From NCBI GenBank assembly GCA_963662155.1, contig OY759263.1:15561194-15625193 (forward strand): a DNA stretch of 64,000 bases. The letters run 5' to 3'. The notes beneath the pieces were generated by a model that was not told the DNA's origin, searched no databases, and saw nothing but the letters and a program-made list of their open reading frames with translations. Numbering within the stretch: the stretch's first letter is position 1; the number at the start of each line of letters is the position of its first letter. The translations under genes were made by a program, and so were the position numbers. This document shows, piece by piece, positions 20,570-31,078 of this stretch. This DNA is from Lamellibrachia columna. Its lineage: Eukaryota; Annelida; Polychaeta; Sabellida; Siboglinidae.

Positions 20570-21253
20570 CTGTAAGAAGAACTCAAGTAAAGGTACGTTG
20601 TTTTACAGCACGCTATCCAGTCCTTGGGATTGTTCAACGTGCTTACCATCGAGGTATCGAGATTAATGGTGATAACACAAGTCACAATACAATGGTGAGA
20701 TAGGACTGCCAATCATTAATAATCGCACGTGCCCATTAAATTATATGCGCACATAGGCTTAGGTGGTTATAGTCTTGATATCGAAAAAAAAAGTTATATA
20801 AACAAAAACAATAGTAATATAATAACCTACTGCCATGATTTGGCATGTACCAACTACAAATCAGCATAACTAAATAGATTAATGTAATTGTATTTAGTCT
20901 GAAAAATAAAATTATACTCTGTAATAAATCATCTATCCGTATAACATGGATAGGTTATATTAATAAAATACATTCATGTTGTTTATAAAGAAATAATAAT
21001 AATACTGTCACAGTGCCATGGAAACTGGATTCGTAGGTTCAAGTTACTTGAAGGTGTGGAAGTGTGCAAGTGCCAGACAATGCTTACGTCATTTGACGCA
21101 GCAGTGTCTCGGGAATGTCCGCAGGAGTTACGTAACACAGGCGTCAAACAAGGCGCACCTTGAAACATGCGTCCTGTTTACTTCGTACTTGATGGACAAC
21201 ACCCTGAGTGTCTGTGTACAAGATATTCCTATTGAAAGACCAACAGTCAGAAA
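20570..21253. other. No gene seen
   Basis: AT-rich, with AATAATAATA near 20992. Positions 21018-21240 are open on both strands (minus SCGHSRDTAASNDVSIVWH) but lack a motif or clear splice pair. The region abuts the broken 3' end of the ORF1 relic. Confidence 0.35.
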
Positions 21254-21878
21254 TCAGTTCATTTTTTTTTCAAGTTCATACAGAAGTTCAGAACGAGTTT
21301 TCGTGAGGTCTTCATTCAAAAATAAACGAAGGTTTAGACCCGAGGCTGTATTGTGATGTTTTAGGTTGATTCGAGCTCTGTATATAGCGTCCCTCCGACG
21401 TTCGCTATTTAGTGTAATAATTGTAGTGCGTGGTCGCCAGCCATTCGTTTTAGGGCGGCCAATTCTGTGCGCTCGCTCAATCTCGTGAGACTGCAGGACT
21501 GGGGTTAACTTCATATGATCATTGACAATGTATAGGATTGCATTTTCAATTTCACCAATACCTACAGATTCGGGTATTCCTTCTATTCTCAAATTGGATC
21601 TTCTAGAATATTGCTCGATGCTGTCGTTGGCCGACTCTACTTTCAAGTTGTTTGATTTTCTCGTCCTTCTCTTTCACAGTCTGTTTTAGTTGCTCAGTCT
21701 GAGCTGCTAAGTAGTCTATTTTGTGAGCAATCTCTTGCGGGAACAGAGCTCGTTTCAATTGTTTTATAATATCACTGTCACACAGAGTTTCAATAAAGGT
21801 AAGTTTTAGAAGTTCATTGTCAATACCTTCAAAGCGAGTAGCCTCTGACGAGCTTTTTTGGCGATGCTTGGGCGGCAT
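21254..21878 (-). pseudogene. Orphan L1-type ORF1 (coiled coil + RRM-like)
   Basis: Starts MPPKHRQKSS, continues through a charged helical region (EQLKQTVKEKDEKIKQLESR), a frameshift, then SIEQYSRRSNLRIEGIPES, ERAHRIGRPK and a tail ending FLNEDLTKTRSELLYELEKK. The EQYSRR-NLRI-GIPES and HR-G signatures are those of L1-like ORF1 RNA-binding proteins. No ORF2 follows, so this is a truncated retrotransposon 5' fragment. Confidence 0.8.
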
Positions 21879-22849
21879 GGTGTCTTATTGTCGTTGGTTA
21901 CACGTCTGATAGATGTGTCAAATGTGGCATGTCCAAGATGGACGATCAATATGGCAGCACGCTGAATCTGACAGACCCATAGATTATGTGCAAATCCACC
22001 CCCATCTTAGGGTATTGTGAATGTTTATCTCACCAGATTCATCGTACGGATCATTGGAAGTTCGATGCCATTAGATAACTTCATTATTTTCCGTCGCATT
22101 TGTAACAAGAGAACATCGTCACACGAGAGCTCACTGTGCCAGGATATTGTGGTTCTACACATACAGAATAAATTGTGCACTTTGGTGGCTTCACTTTGAA
22201 GGAGAGGATTTGATGTCACCTGTCCAGGGCATGATAACTGCACAGCAACATTGACATTGGATTGCTATGGAGGTGACTGCAAGATATGCAGGTACTCCTC
22301 TATAGCCTGCTCAGGTGGGAAAGGAAACTGGTGGAAAAAATCAATGTACTTGCAGACAGGTACTCTCCACTATCTCAACATGACCAGTGGAGACAGGATT
22401 ACACTGAGAAAGATTCTGCAACTAAGATAAGGGGGAAATGCACTAGCGTTAACAAAACTGTGTCTTAACACAAACCGAAATGATGGCCTGAACAGAGGTT
22501 GAGTGTTTCTCTACCAAAAAATGTGAACTTCAGTCGCAATGTCAAGGGACGTGCCTGTGCAGTCTTTGACAGGCTGAATTATGGAGCGGGGGACTCTCTA
22601 CTGTTGAAATTGGAGACAAGGAAAACTCCGATTATTAAAGGTGGAAGTGTGCCACACACTGCCCCCACATGTATGTGAGGGGAGTTCAAGAGAGGATTAC
22701 CTCATAGCCCTGCGAGCACAATGAAGCATGGACACACAGACAGAGAGGCAAGCAGCTGAGCATGCAAAAACACACAAACTGGTGAGTAATGATAAGACTG
22801 GCTTAATTAATTGATTGATTTGTCTCTCACCTGTTCAACTGCACAATTT
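21879..22849. other. No gene recognised
   Basis: 21879-22010 probably includes the 5' UTR of the ORF1 element (ATGTCCAAGATGG and nearby). The remainder has no convincing frame. TTAATTAATTGATTGATT occurs at 22803-22820. Confidence 0.35.
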
Positions 22850-23101
22850 CTAAATACACTGAGGGTAATGACCATGACCAAAACAATGCTGCTCTCTCAC
22901 ACACTGTCTTCTATTGTTGTTTACATGCAGTGGCACCAGTATTATATGCTGTGGATTAACACACAAGCTGACATTGCAAATATGGCTACAACTTAGATGT
23001 CTAGGAATCTTTGATAAATTATGGTGTAGCATATACATTAATCTATATACAAGAACTGTCTTCCATTTCCCAGCTGGAAATTTCACACATATGACACCAT
23101 A
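22850..23101 (-). CDS. His-Cys box (I-PpoI-like) endonuclease-domain exon
   Basis: Open to a stop for 83 codons after acceptor TAGCTAGCCCAG/TATGG (phase 0). It reads YGVICVKFPAGKWKT, then LSCSHICNVSLCVNPQH, then VNNNRRQCVREQHC and FGHGHYPQC. From knowledge of the zinc-binding His-Me-finger family (I-PpoI and its animal relatives), SHIC holds the general-base His; the spaced Cys/Cys/His and Cys/Cys/His/Cys match the two zinc sites; and NNNR supplies the metal-binding Asn. All these residues are intact and the translation is identical in copy 2. The upstream exon was not found. It is probably mobile-element-derived or a domesticated nuclease; cleavage activity is unproven. Confidence 0.72.
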   Translation of the reverse strand, partial: YGVICVKFPAGKWKTVLVYRLMYMLHHNLSKIPRHLSCSHICNVSLCVNPQHIILVPLHVNNNRRQCVREQHCFGHGHYPQCI

Positions 23102-25728
23102 CTGGGCTAGCTAGCCTATACAATATGCTTTAAAACCACAGTCCATAACATGCAACTGCAATTTCTTGACAAGACAGTGTTAAACTTGATTCTCCACCTA
23201 TATTTTCTCACAAAAAAATGTCAGCCATGCTTGTTTTACCACGATGCGTTACCTTGGTAACAAGCCAGTCAAAATGTCATATTGGGCACGGACCACAGTC
23301 ACTTTTCCCATAGACGACTATTATAACATTCTTGCGCCTACATTGAAAATTTATCCTACATTTTTTTTTTAAATTCACAGAAAATGACAGACCCACTAAG
23401 ACACCTGGTGTGTAAAATTCGTGAAAATTACATACCTCCTTTTCGCACAAATTGCTTCAAAGCATGATGCCCCTGCATTTCTGCCATGAAATTCCCCAGT
23501 TTCCAAAATATGAGTACATCCTGCCTAACAGCCACTGTGTCCTTACGCAACTGGTATACCTAATGACAAATGGCATCATTTCAAAGCTTAGATGCTACTG
23601 TGCACAAGAACATCACTTTCACTCCCTCATCCACACAATTTCTGCTCTCACAAATAAACCCTATCTGCACAATGAATTTTTTCCTTGGGATTCTTTATGT
23701 ATGTAATGGCGGATGGATTCTGACTGTGGTCCGTGCCCTAATTAATTTCCGACATCTCACAAACCTTCACAAAAGTTATACCAAATCGAAGAAAAACATT
23801 TATCTCGATAAATCACAGAAGGAAATCCACATCGCAATGCAACACATTAATTGATATGTCACCGAGACATGCCCGCGTATGTGAGGGGAAGAATTTCAAG
23901 TGGACTGAATTACATATAATGCACTTTAGTCATAAAGCCCACACTGCTTGCTGTGCCGGAGATATAGGAAATCTTACAAGTGTTTCACAAAATGTGGGGT
24001 ATTTTCATCAATACAACACTAAAATTGTCAACTAATTTTTTATTAAAATATTATTATTTTTTTTAAAAAATATGTACTGTTTTGGGGCAAAAAGCTAGCA
24101 TTTCAGTGTATTTCACAACATTGATATGTAATATTGAGCGTTCAAAGTACAACGAATTATGGTATGTGTGAAAACAAGCTATATATCTGACAAGTTTTCA
24201 TGTGAACATTTGGCATTTGATGTGTCCACCTTCCCACGCTGTTAAAGGTCAAGCAATTCGAATTGATCATTGCGCTACTATTGCCCATACTTGCGGAACA
24301 GGGGTGTTTGTAATAATGAAACTGAGCTAGCTCAGATGTGGAAGCAAAGAAGCAAGGCATATAATAATTTTCATTGCTACAAAAGCAGTTAGCAAGGATT
24401 GTCAGCAATGTATACTATATACAAAATGGATTATAATGTGAATTGCATATATTAAAGCTATCTGATTTTGTAAAACTAAAAACTCCCAATATAATGTGTG
24501 AAACAAACAAAAAGTTGTTACCAAATAATATGCTGTTGTTATTCAACAGTTTATGACACAACACGTGAAAACTTAAGACAGTTATTTGCAAGAATGACTC
24601 TAAAAGCCCAATATATATCTGTACAAGGTATACAATTATGAAATAAGCAAATTTGGACATATGCAATATAAAATGCGAGAACATGTACTGTCCATGTGAA
24701 TACACTTATTTAGGTAGTGGTCCCATGATGGTGTGACAGCTACTATGTTATGTAATGTAATATTCTACATTCTTATGGGTTTGATGGGTTTAACATACAA
24801 AACTACTATCCCACTGGAGAAAAAATTAGATAACAATGAGAGGAAGCGTGTAACTTGTTATGTTCATTACCTTGTTGCACTAACCAACATTGTCTAAGCT
24901 GTCAAAAAAGTACCTTTTGAAATACCAGAGACAGCAAAGAAGGCTCAGTAGTAGATCATTCCGAAGACATGACAATGTTCCTGCTGCACATCATCGTTCA
25001 CAACAGCAAATATAGGTCGGACTGCAAACGTCAATAATGCAACCGAGCCAAATATGTGTTTCCTTCATAACAATCAGGCTCCATATCACCATCATTTGAG
25101 ACGTCAAGCTGAATGATGTGGCAGTCTAATATTTAGTTGGTATCAACCACATTTCCCTTTTGACACAAAACTGTGTACCTACCGTCTCGAGTCAGCAACT
25201 GATGACTTCACTGAGCACCAAGCCACTATAAAACAAACACAATATCCACAGTTGACAAAATAGTGTCAGAATGCGCTGTTCTTAGTTCACACGACAGCAG
25301 TTTGCTGTCGTGATCCACAGTAGGAACCACGAGAAGGTGACACGCGCTTTTCCCACCACAAGTATTGTGTGCATGCAGTATAAGTGTGAAAAGTTGTGCC
25401 TGAAACTGAACCATCTCCATCATTAGCTAGGATAGCGCTACCAGTGGTCATTTGGGCCCATCTCTGTATCCTTTCAGAATATGGTCGAAGATGTTAGCAA
25501 CATATCCTATAGAAAGATACATTTCATAATATTAGTATTTTTGTGTACTTAACATGTTCACAAGAAAATTGTACTTCTAAAACAAATGGAAATTTTGTTG
25601 TCGAATATAAATTAATTAAATATAATTTTGGAAGAGCATAAAATGTCACCATATATAGGCTTTGCCAAAGCTGGTGTGTTTGGTCGCAAAATGATTAACA
25701 AGACTGCAAAAATCCTAACCCTAACCCT
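23102..25728. other. No gene recognised
   Basis: Sparse sequence with short frames on both strands (for example 23452-23854 plus) that show no motif and no splice logic. A T-rich/A-rich stretch lies near 24040-24075. About 53 bp near 25508-25560 is absent from copy 2. Minus-strand segments around 25080-25430 are partly open (YTACTQYLWWEKRV) and may be decayed continuations of the transposase-like exons at 25.7-26.9 kb. Confidence 0.35.
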
Positions 25729-25807
25729 GGTCTGGTGAGTTTCTTGACATCTTGCAGCACATTCTTGTGTAACAGTTCCTCCTGCAATATTACTGCAGCC
25801 TTAGAAC
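25729..25807 (-). CDS. Exon of THAP/ISL2EU-type transposase-like gene
   Basis: Acceptor GTTTTATTTTCAG/GT in phase 1, then SKAAVILQEELLHKNVLQDV-KKLTRP. It is homologous to the fragment at 8486 (SKAAVTLEKLV), and resembles the K-L-KD(I/V)-KL block of IS4EU/ISL2EU-like transposases. The end is unclear; the sequence runs into CCTAACCCTAACCCTGG (telomere-like on plus). The DDE core expected upstream was not found. Confidence 0.45.
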
Positions 25808-26050
25808 CTGAAAATAAAACACTACAAATATTATATACTGCAATATTTTGAGGATTTATTAGGTGTATGGATATATGAATATTATAAGATTTGTCCAGTT
25901 AATTTCAAGATGGGTTATTCTGAATATGAGAAAATTGTCTGTATATTCTAAGCTAAGACTTGAAGAAAACAACTGTACATGTCTCTATTAATTTGTATTC
26001 AGTAGTGGCTTCATTACCTGGAATAAGCCACTCTGGTTTGGTTTGTACCA

Positions 26051-26183
26051 AAATAATTTAATTGTTAATTGAATTAAAGTTAATTGTTAATTTAATTGGA
26101 GAATTTGGGAAGTTAATTTAATTGGAACATTTCTGATTTAATTGTAATTTAATTAATTAACTTTTCAAGTTAATTACCCCATG
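26051..26183. repeat. Short relative of the AT-rich CATGGGG-ended element
   Basis: The TTAATTTAATT-type sequence ends CTTTTCAAGTTAATTACCCCATG, closely matching the right end of the element at 1695-2932 (AACATTTCTGA, then TTAATTG, then CTTTTCAAGTTAATT). This shows a dispersed family with a conserved CCCCATG terminus. Confidence 0.6.
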
Positions 26184-26337
26184 CCTGGTACAGGTAGTTT
26201 ATGCAAAAATATCAGTAACTTTAACTAATGCATTTGTTATATGTAAATGCATCATTACAGTTGTAGATTTTAGTGATTATTACTATCGTAGGTAGTCCTT
26301 GAATATATGGTATTAAACTACGCTGAGTCAATATTAT

Positions 26338-26543
26338 TGACCCCTAATGGCTTTTGCTGGTTGGTGAATAAATAATATTTGCATGGGATCTTTTACTTCG
26401 CCTGGCATAGACACCAGATAGAAGGGACCAATGGCTTTGGGGTAAACGAAATTGCCCAAGCTTTGAAACGGCGGTGGGGGTATCGAACCCCGGTCCGTTC
26501 GACCGAAAGCCCGGCGCTCTACCACACGACTACCGTGCCACAC
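26338..26543 (-). mobile_element. tRNA-derived SINE
   Basis: Minus-strand head GGCACGGTAGTCGTGTGGTA followed by GAGCGC gives an A-box-like segment, and GGTTCGATACC is a B box (10 of 11). A tail follows with GGCGAAGTAAAAGATCCCATG. Copy 2 has 31 bp more (TTACTGTCTCTTCTGAAAGA plus CACAGGCAAAG), so copy 1 carries an internal deletion. It lies in the putative intron between exons 26605-26872 and 25729-25807. Confidence 0.75.
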
Positions 26544-26604
26544 TAATGTTGTATTGAAAATCTCAGAGGAATGGAAAACCAAAAATGTACACAATAATAC
26601 TAAC

Positions 26605-26872
26605 TCTTCATCAATGGACTCCTCATCATTGGTCTCTTCTGCAGCATCCAGAATAGAGAGGTCAGATGGTTTGTAGTCGCTGGATGACTGTACTGGTGAC
26701 GATAAGGTGAAGGGAGAGGGCGATGGTGGCTCAGCTAATGGGACATCATCACCTGGAGTCTTCATGGGTTTAGAAATTAGACAGGGTGGCTCAAGTTGAA
26801 TGTCGACAGAGATATCATCCAAGCTGTACTGTGACCCTGTGTCACATGTCACCACCATGTCTGTCTGAATCT
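26605..26872 (-). CDS. Exon, acidic linker of a THAP/transposase-like protein
   Basis: Acceptor CTACATTCCAG/AG (phase 1), 88 codons, donor GAAGA/GTTAGT (phase 2). It reads IQTDMVVTCDTGSQYS, later Pro/Ser-rich PSPSPFTLSSPVQSSSDY, and ends DAAEETNDEESIDEE. A QTD repeat and then a Ser/acidic linker is typical between the THAP and DDE domains of animal ISL2EU-type proteins. Same length and open in copy 2. Confidence 0.5.
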
Positions 26873-27454
26873 CTGGAATGTAGAATAATCATTTATGAAA
26901 AAACAAAGTTCATAATAATTGTGTATGTTTGCTGACATATAGACTACACGCCAAAGATAAAGTGGTAATAATGCTGAGAGAAATACAATTGTGATCTATT
27001 TTCTTGTATGGTATATAAAAGTACTAATAATTATGTTGGTAAAGACAGACATTCCAGACACAATTCTTTACAAATATTAATGATGTTTTCATTCACATTT
27101 CCACTGTCTTTTGGCTTGATATATCAGGCACTGTCTTATTTTTAATAGACTTGTCTGGTTTTTAGTCTGCAGGTGGTATAAATCTACCACAGTTGCTACA
27201 GGGCATTCACAAAACCAGAAAATTATGATATACTGATGGTCTCACCAGACTCGAGCTCCCTCCCTAAAATTGCATGCCATAACGTGTGAAAATTGTGAAC
27301 AGTTAGCTTGAAAATTGTATATTTTGGGTCATCTCGCCCATGTTAATTTCCCTGCCCTTTCCACCAGCAACTGTAGATAAAATATTATGTGTAATTTTTT
27401 TACTAGTGGGTAGCATAAATTCGCAATTGAATTGTTGCACAATTATTCTGATAT
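26873..27454. other. No gene seen
   Basis: AT-rich intron-like sequence; nothing recognised. Confidence 0.35.
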
Positions 27455-28103
27455 TTGACACATGGCTTTAAATACCACACACATACATATGGCTGGAGAC
27501 ACCACACACAGACAGATGGCTGGAGATGCCACGCACAGACAGATGGCTGGAGACACCACACACAGACAGATGGCTGGAGACACCACACACAGACAGATGG
27601 CTGGAGACACCATGCACAGACAGATGGCAGGAGATACCACACACAGACACATGGTTGGAGGCACCACACACCAACACATGGTAGGAGGCACAACAAACAC
27701 ACACATATAAGGCTGGAGATATATGGCTGGAGGCAATTCACACAGACTGATGGCTGGAGACACCACACATTAAAACATGGTTGGAGACACCACACACAGA
27801 CACATGGCTGGAGACACCACACACAGACACATGGCTGGAGACACCACACACAGACACATAGCTGGAGACACCACACACTAACACATGGTTGGAGACACCA
27901 CACAAAGACACATGGCTGGAGACACCACATACAGACACATTGCTGGAGACACCACACACTAACACACGGTTGGATGCACCACATACAGACACATGGCTGG
28001 AGACACCACATACAGACACATTGCTGGAGACACCACACACTAACACACGGTTGGAGGCACCACATACAGACACATGGCTGGAGACACTACACGCATATAT
28101 ATG
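27455..28103 (+). repeat. 27-bp minisatellite (copy 1)
   Basis: About 24 units of GGCTGGAGACACCACACACAG plus ACACAT. Because 27 is a multiple of 3 and the unit lacks stops in several frames, long spurious frames appear on both strands (GWRHHTQTH and CLQPCVCVW repeats). The left part holds five GACAGATGG-type units; the right part shows an 81-bp higher-order period (CTAACAC-ACAGACACATGG-ACAGACACATTG). Confidence 0.95.
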
Positions 28104-28284
28104 GCTGTAACCAGTTAGTCGTACTACATAAAACAGGATGGCATAAACCGTAACCAGTTAGTCGGACCACATAAAGTCCAGTATTGATGATTGGTCAACA
28201 TTACATAAATGCAAGTAACGATACCTTTTGACAAAGTTTGTACAATTTTGAAGAATTCATGGAACATCTCAAGATGTGCCTTAC

Positions 28285-28883
28285 CTTAATGACATCTTCA
28301 CCAAAGTAACCTTCAAACGGCCTGTATTTGAACATTGTGACAACCCAGGCTAGCTTCATGTTGCAAAATCCGTACCACAGTGTTTGGCAATGACACCTCC
28401 AGTACAGTGACCGAATCAGAAATTAGTTTGGTGAGTTTATTTCACAGAGGGCGCCTTATATCCCAGGGCTGTGAGCAGTCTTGTTCAATGAGGTTGATGA
28501 TCTTTACTTGGCGGTACAGCGTCAGATTACCATGTTGAGGTGGATCAAACTTCAGTGATACATCATCAGTGTAGTCAGGATTATAAGCAGGAAGGATGTA
28601 AACCATATCTGGGGAAGCTGAATACTTCCCACAGTTTTCTTGCATTGTTACCATGGTGACAGATGATGGGGAAAGACACCACATCCTCTCTCAAACATCT
28701 GAAGAGTAGGGGAATCTGATCTATTCCTTATGATGACTAACAACTTGCCTTCAACAAAGAGTGCTGGCTCCTCATCAGTCCTGTGTTCCCACACAGTGAA
28801 GTAGACTGTGTTTTCCCTGTAGCAGTCGGCACAAGGAGTATAAGTCAACACGCCATCAAGAGCCAGGCTCAGTTGAGAAACAT
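28285..28883 (-). pseudogene. Decayed cadherin-like extracellular repeat exon (copy 1)
   Basis: Acceptor GTGTGACAG/AT, then LALDGVLTYTPCADCYREN, FTVWEHRTDEEPALF, NRSDSPTL; after a frameshift shared with copy 2, ENCGKYSASPDMVYILPAYN, VSLKFDPPQHGNLTL, EQDCSQPWDIRRPL; finally FKYRPFEGYFGEDVIK at donor AAG/GTAAGG. The YTP/N-DSPTL/YRP-YFGED pattern recalls cadherin-like (tandem-95-type) repeats of large secreted or membrane proteins. Copy 1 has TGA for Trp after RRPL and a 16-bp insertion, both disrupting the frame. Confidence 0.6.
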
Positions 28884-29269
28884 CTGTCACACAAACACAA
28901 ACACTTCAGCTGTAACCCAAACCCACCTGTCACACAAACACATCAAGAAAACTGTTATGTTGGAACTTAACCAATGATATATTAAATCAATGGTAACGTG
29001 ACCGACGAATTGGTCAAGAAATTTAATGGATGAGAAACCCTAATAGATTAATAATCCAACATTACAATAATCAATATATTCATCAATGAGTTGTTCAAAA
29101 AAGTTATCCATCAACATATTAAAACAACCAATCAGCCAGCCAACACATGAAATTACCCATTCTGTTGGTGAATGAATGTATCAGAACCTCTGTTATTGGA
29201 TAGCTATAACTGTTCCATATACCAGTGCTTCTCACTTTAAAGTCTCCTTTACACAAGTTGTGCATCTTT
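28884..29269. other. No gene seen
   Basis: Contains ACCTGTCACACAAACACA repeats (28885-28940) and several TCAATATATT/ATCAACATATT phrases. It borders the truncated RT end of the PHD element. Confidence 0.35.
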
Positions 29270-31078
29270 ATTTTGACATCTGTCTAAAAATGTGCTGTAT
29301 TATGGGGGATATCTCTTTAGCAGTTTCCTTTAGTATTTTCGCAGTAATGTCGGATGGCCCTGGCGCTTTGTTGGAGTTTAGAGCTACAAGCTGTTTTATG
29401 ATGCCGCTTAGTCCGATTTCTAGGGTTTGAATTGAGGGAGATAGTGATGGGCCTTTTGTTGGGATAGGAAATTGTTCATTTGTAAAAAAAATTGATTTGA
29501 AGAGGTCATTGAGAGCATTTGCTTTGTCATGGTCGGCTGTTTTCAAGTCGTTATTTACTTTTAGTACTGGAATGCCAAGATTTTTTGTTTTGTTTTGTCT
29601 GATGAAAGACCAAAATTGTTTTGGATTTGTCGTCAAACTTTCTCCCATGTTGTTAATGTAACTGTTATAGGATTTGGTCACTTCTTTGGTGATAACTTTC
29701 TTAAATTTTCCCAATGTTTTTTTTTTTGGCTTTAGCATGAGTTTTTTCCCTTTTTCTCTGTAGGCTTCTTGTGGTTCAGTGTAGGTGTTGTTTAGATTTT
29801 GTCATGGGGCTAGCGATGGATTCTCCTATCAGGTTAGTGTAGTGTTTATGAAAGAAGTCCCAATTTGAGTTTACATCTTGTTCATCTGGTTTTCGAATAA
29901 AGTACTGCTGAGCTAGCTGGGTGCATTTCGCTTCAAGGGATTCCCAGTTTGCAGATCTGTAGTTGTATACTTTGTGTGGTGGTTTGTTTTTTCTGAGAAT
30001 GGCTTCATGATCGCTCATGCCAGCCACTGTGTTTATGTTGGAAATAAAGGATGGGTTTGATGTAAGTACTAGGTCTAATATATTTCCGGAATCTAATCGG
30101 TTGGGTTCATTTACTATATTAACTAGTCCAAATTCCCCAACTATTTCAATTAGTTTGTCATGTTTCGCAGCTGTTTGTTGGTTTGTTGCACACAAATTCT
30201 CCCAGTCGATGTCAGGAAGGTTTAGATCTCCAGCTAGAATGACAGATGGGGTATCTTGCAGCTACGGTATAGGATGCAGAGAGATTCATGTAAGGCTTCT
30301 AGAGATGTGTAGTCATTTGGAGGTCTGTAGTAGGTTGCCAGATAGATAGATAGCTTTTTTATGCACAAAGTTTATTTTTGATCAAATAATTTCACAGGTT
30401 GTGTTTAGTTTGTCTTGGGGGCTGCTATAACGTCATTTTAGAGTGCTATAAAAACACTTCCACCGTGGATGTTACAATATTTTTGGATTGCTTCATAATT
30501 TGTGGGGAGCACAGAGTATGTGGGGATACTTGAGTTGAGTTTGGTTTTAACTAGAAGGATTGTGTCAGGGTTTGTTGAGTTTATTGTTGCCTGCCGTAGG
30601 GATACTCTGTTAGTGTTCTTGGTGCTGAATGCAGTATCTTTGCTTGGTCAGGAGTAGACGTATTAGCTGGATTTGGTGCAAATGTAGGGTTCGTATCATC
30701 AGAGATATTTGTGTAGTCACTGCTGTTTGGAAGTGACTCAAGGACTGAGTAAGGGTTTGGAGTATTAATGTTGCTGGTGAATAGATACTCAGAATAGTTT
30801 GGCAATCCACAGCAAGAACAGAACCACAGCACACTACAATATTTTAATTGTTCATATGTGGTGTCATTAATTTGGACACATGCAGTATGGTACTAACTGT
30901 CACATTGATCACACTGTATATCATGGTGGTGATCATGTACCTCATGGCTGCAGGTGCCACATGGATATTTTGGAGAGGGATCTGAGGTGGGACCAGGGTT
31001 TGGATGAATGTACCCTGCTTGTATTATAAGGCCACACAGATATAATAGAGATAGGGTACAGGGCTTAGTTGGCATCAT
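29270..31078 (-). pseudogene. PHD-EN-RT CR1-like retroelement, 3'-truncated (unit junction 1/2)
   Basis: Reading minus from 31078: PHD finger (TAG at the WYH Trp), Asn/Pro/Ser linker, frameshift, APE endonuclease pieces (TNYEAI, GGSVFIAL, YYRPPNDYTSLEALHESLC, GDLNLPDIDWENLC, LDLVLTSNP, GMSDHEAI), connector (FWSFIRQNKTKNLG), and the start of RT (LNSNKAPGPSDITAKIL, IIQHIF), where it breaks off. Catalytic EN motifs GDLN and SDH are visible. The unit boundary at 30430/30431 falls inside this element only because the window starts there. Confidence 0.85.

Larger units (their letters stand above)
15470..20700 (+). repeat. Internal paralogous block P2
   Basis: Collinear with P1 (4930-6650): GTGCCACACC phrase, RTE element, the AACATTTTCATAAATAGT region, exon R, then (after about 2.3 kb absent from P1) exon Q and the following CTTGGGATTGTTCAACGTGC phrase. 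More diverged from P1 than copy 1 is from copy 2, so it is the older duplication. Confidence 0.8.
1..30430 (+). repeat. 30.4-kb tandem unit, copy 1
   Basis: Position 1 begins with CGTCATTTTAGAGTGCTATA, which recurs at 30431 and, with one change, at 60882. Everything in between recurs in the same order and orientation in copy 2. The offset drifts from 30430 to about 30399 and then to about 30508 and 30440, because of small indels and minisatellite length changes. By eye the copies differ by scattered substitutions. The true duplication breakpoints cannot be placed, because a tandem array can be cut anywhere and the window opens inside a retroelement. Confidence 0.97.

Noticed and set aside
25713..25730. 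Interstitial telomere (CCCTAA)n
   Set aside because: Only two to three repeats, overlapping a predicted exon end; too short to argue for a fusion or telomere healing.
26450..26543. Functional tRNA gene
   Set aside because: The A-box region is degenerate, the cloverleaf is not complete, and a non-tRNA tail follows, as in a SINE.
27455..28153. Long open frames (up to 232 codons) of GWRHHTQTH or CLQPCVCVW repeats on both strands
   Set aside because: They are produced by the 27-bp stop-free minisatellite; opposite strands and several frames are open at once and no splice or start context exists.
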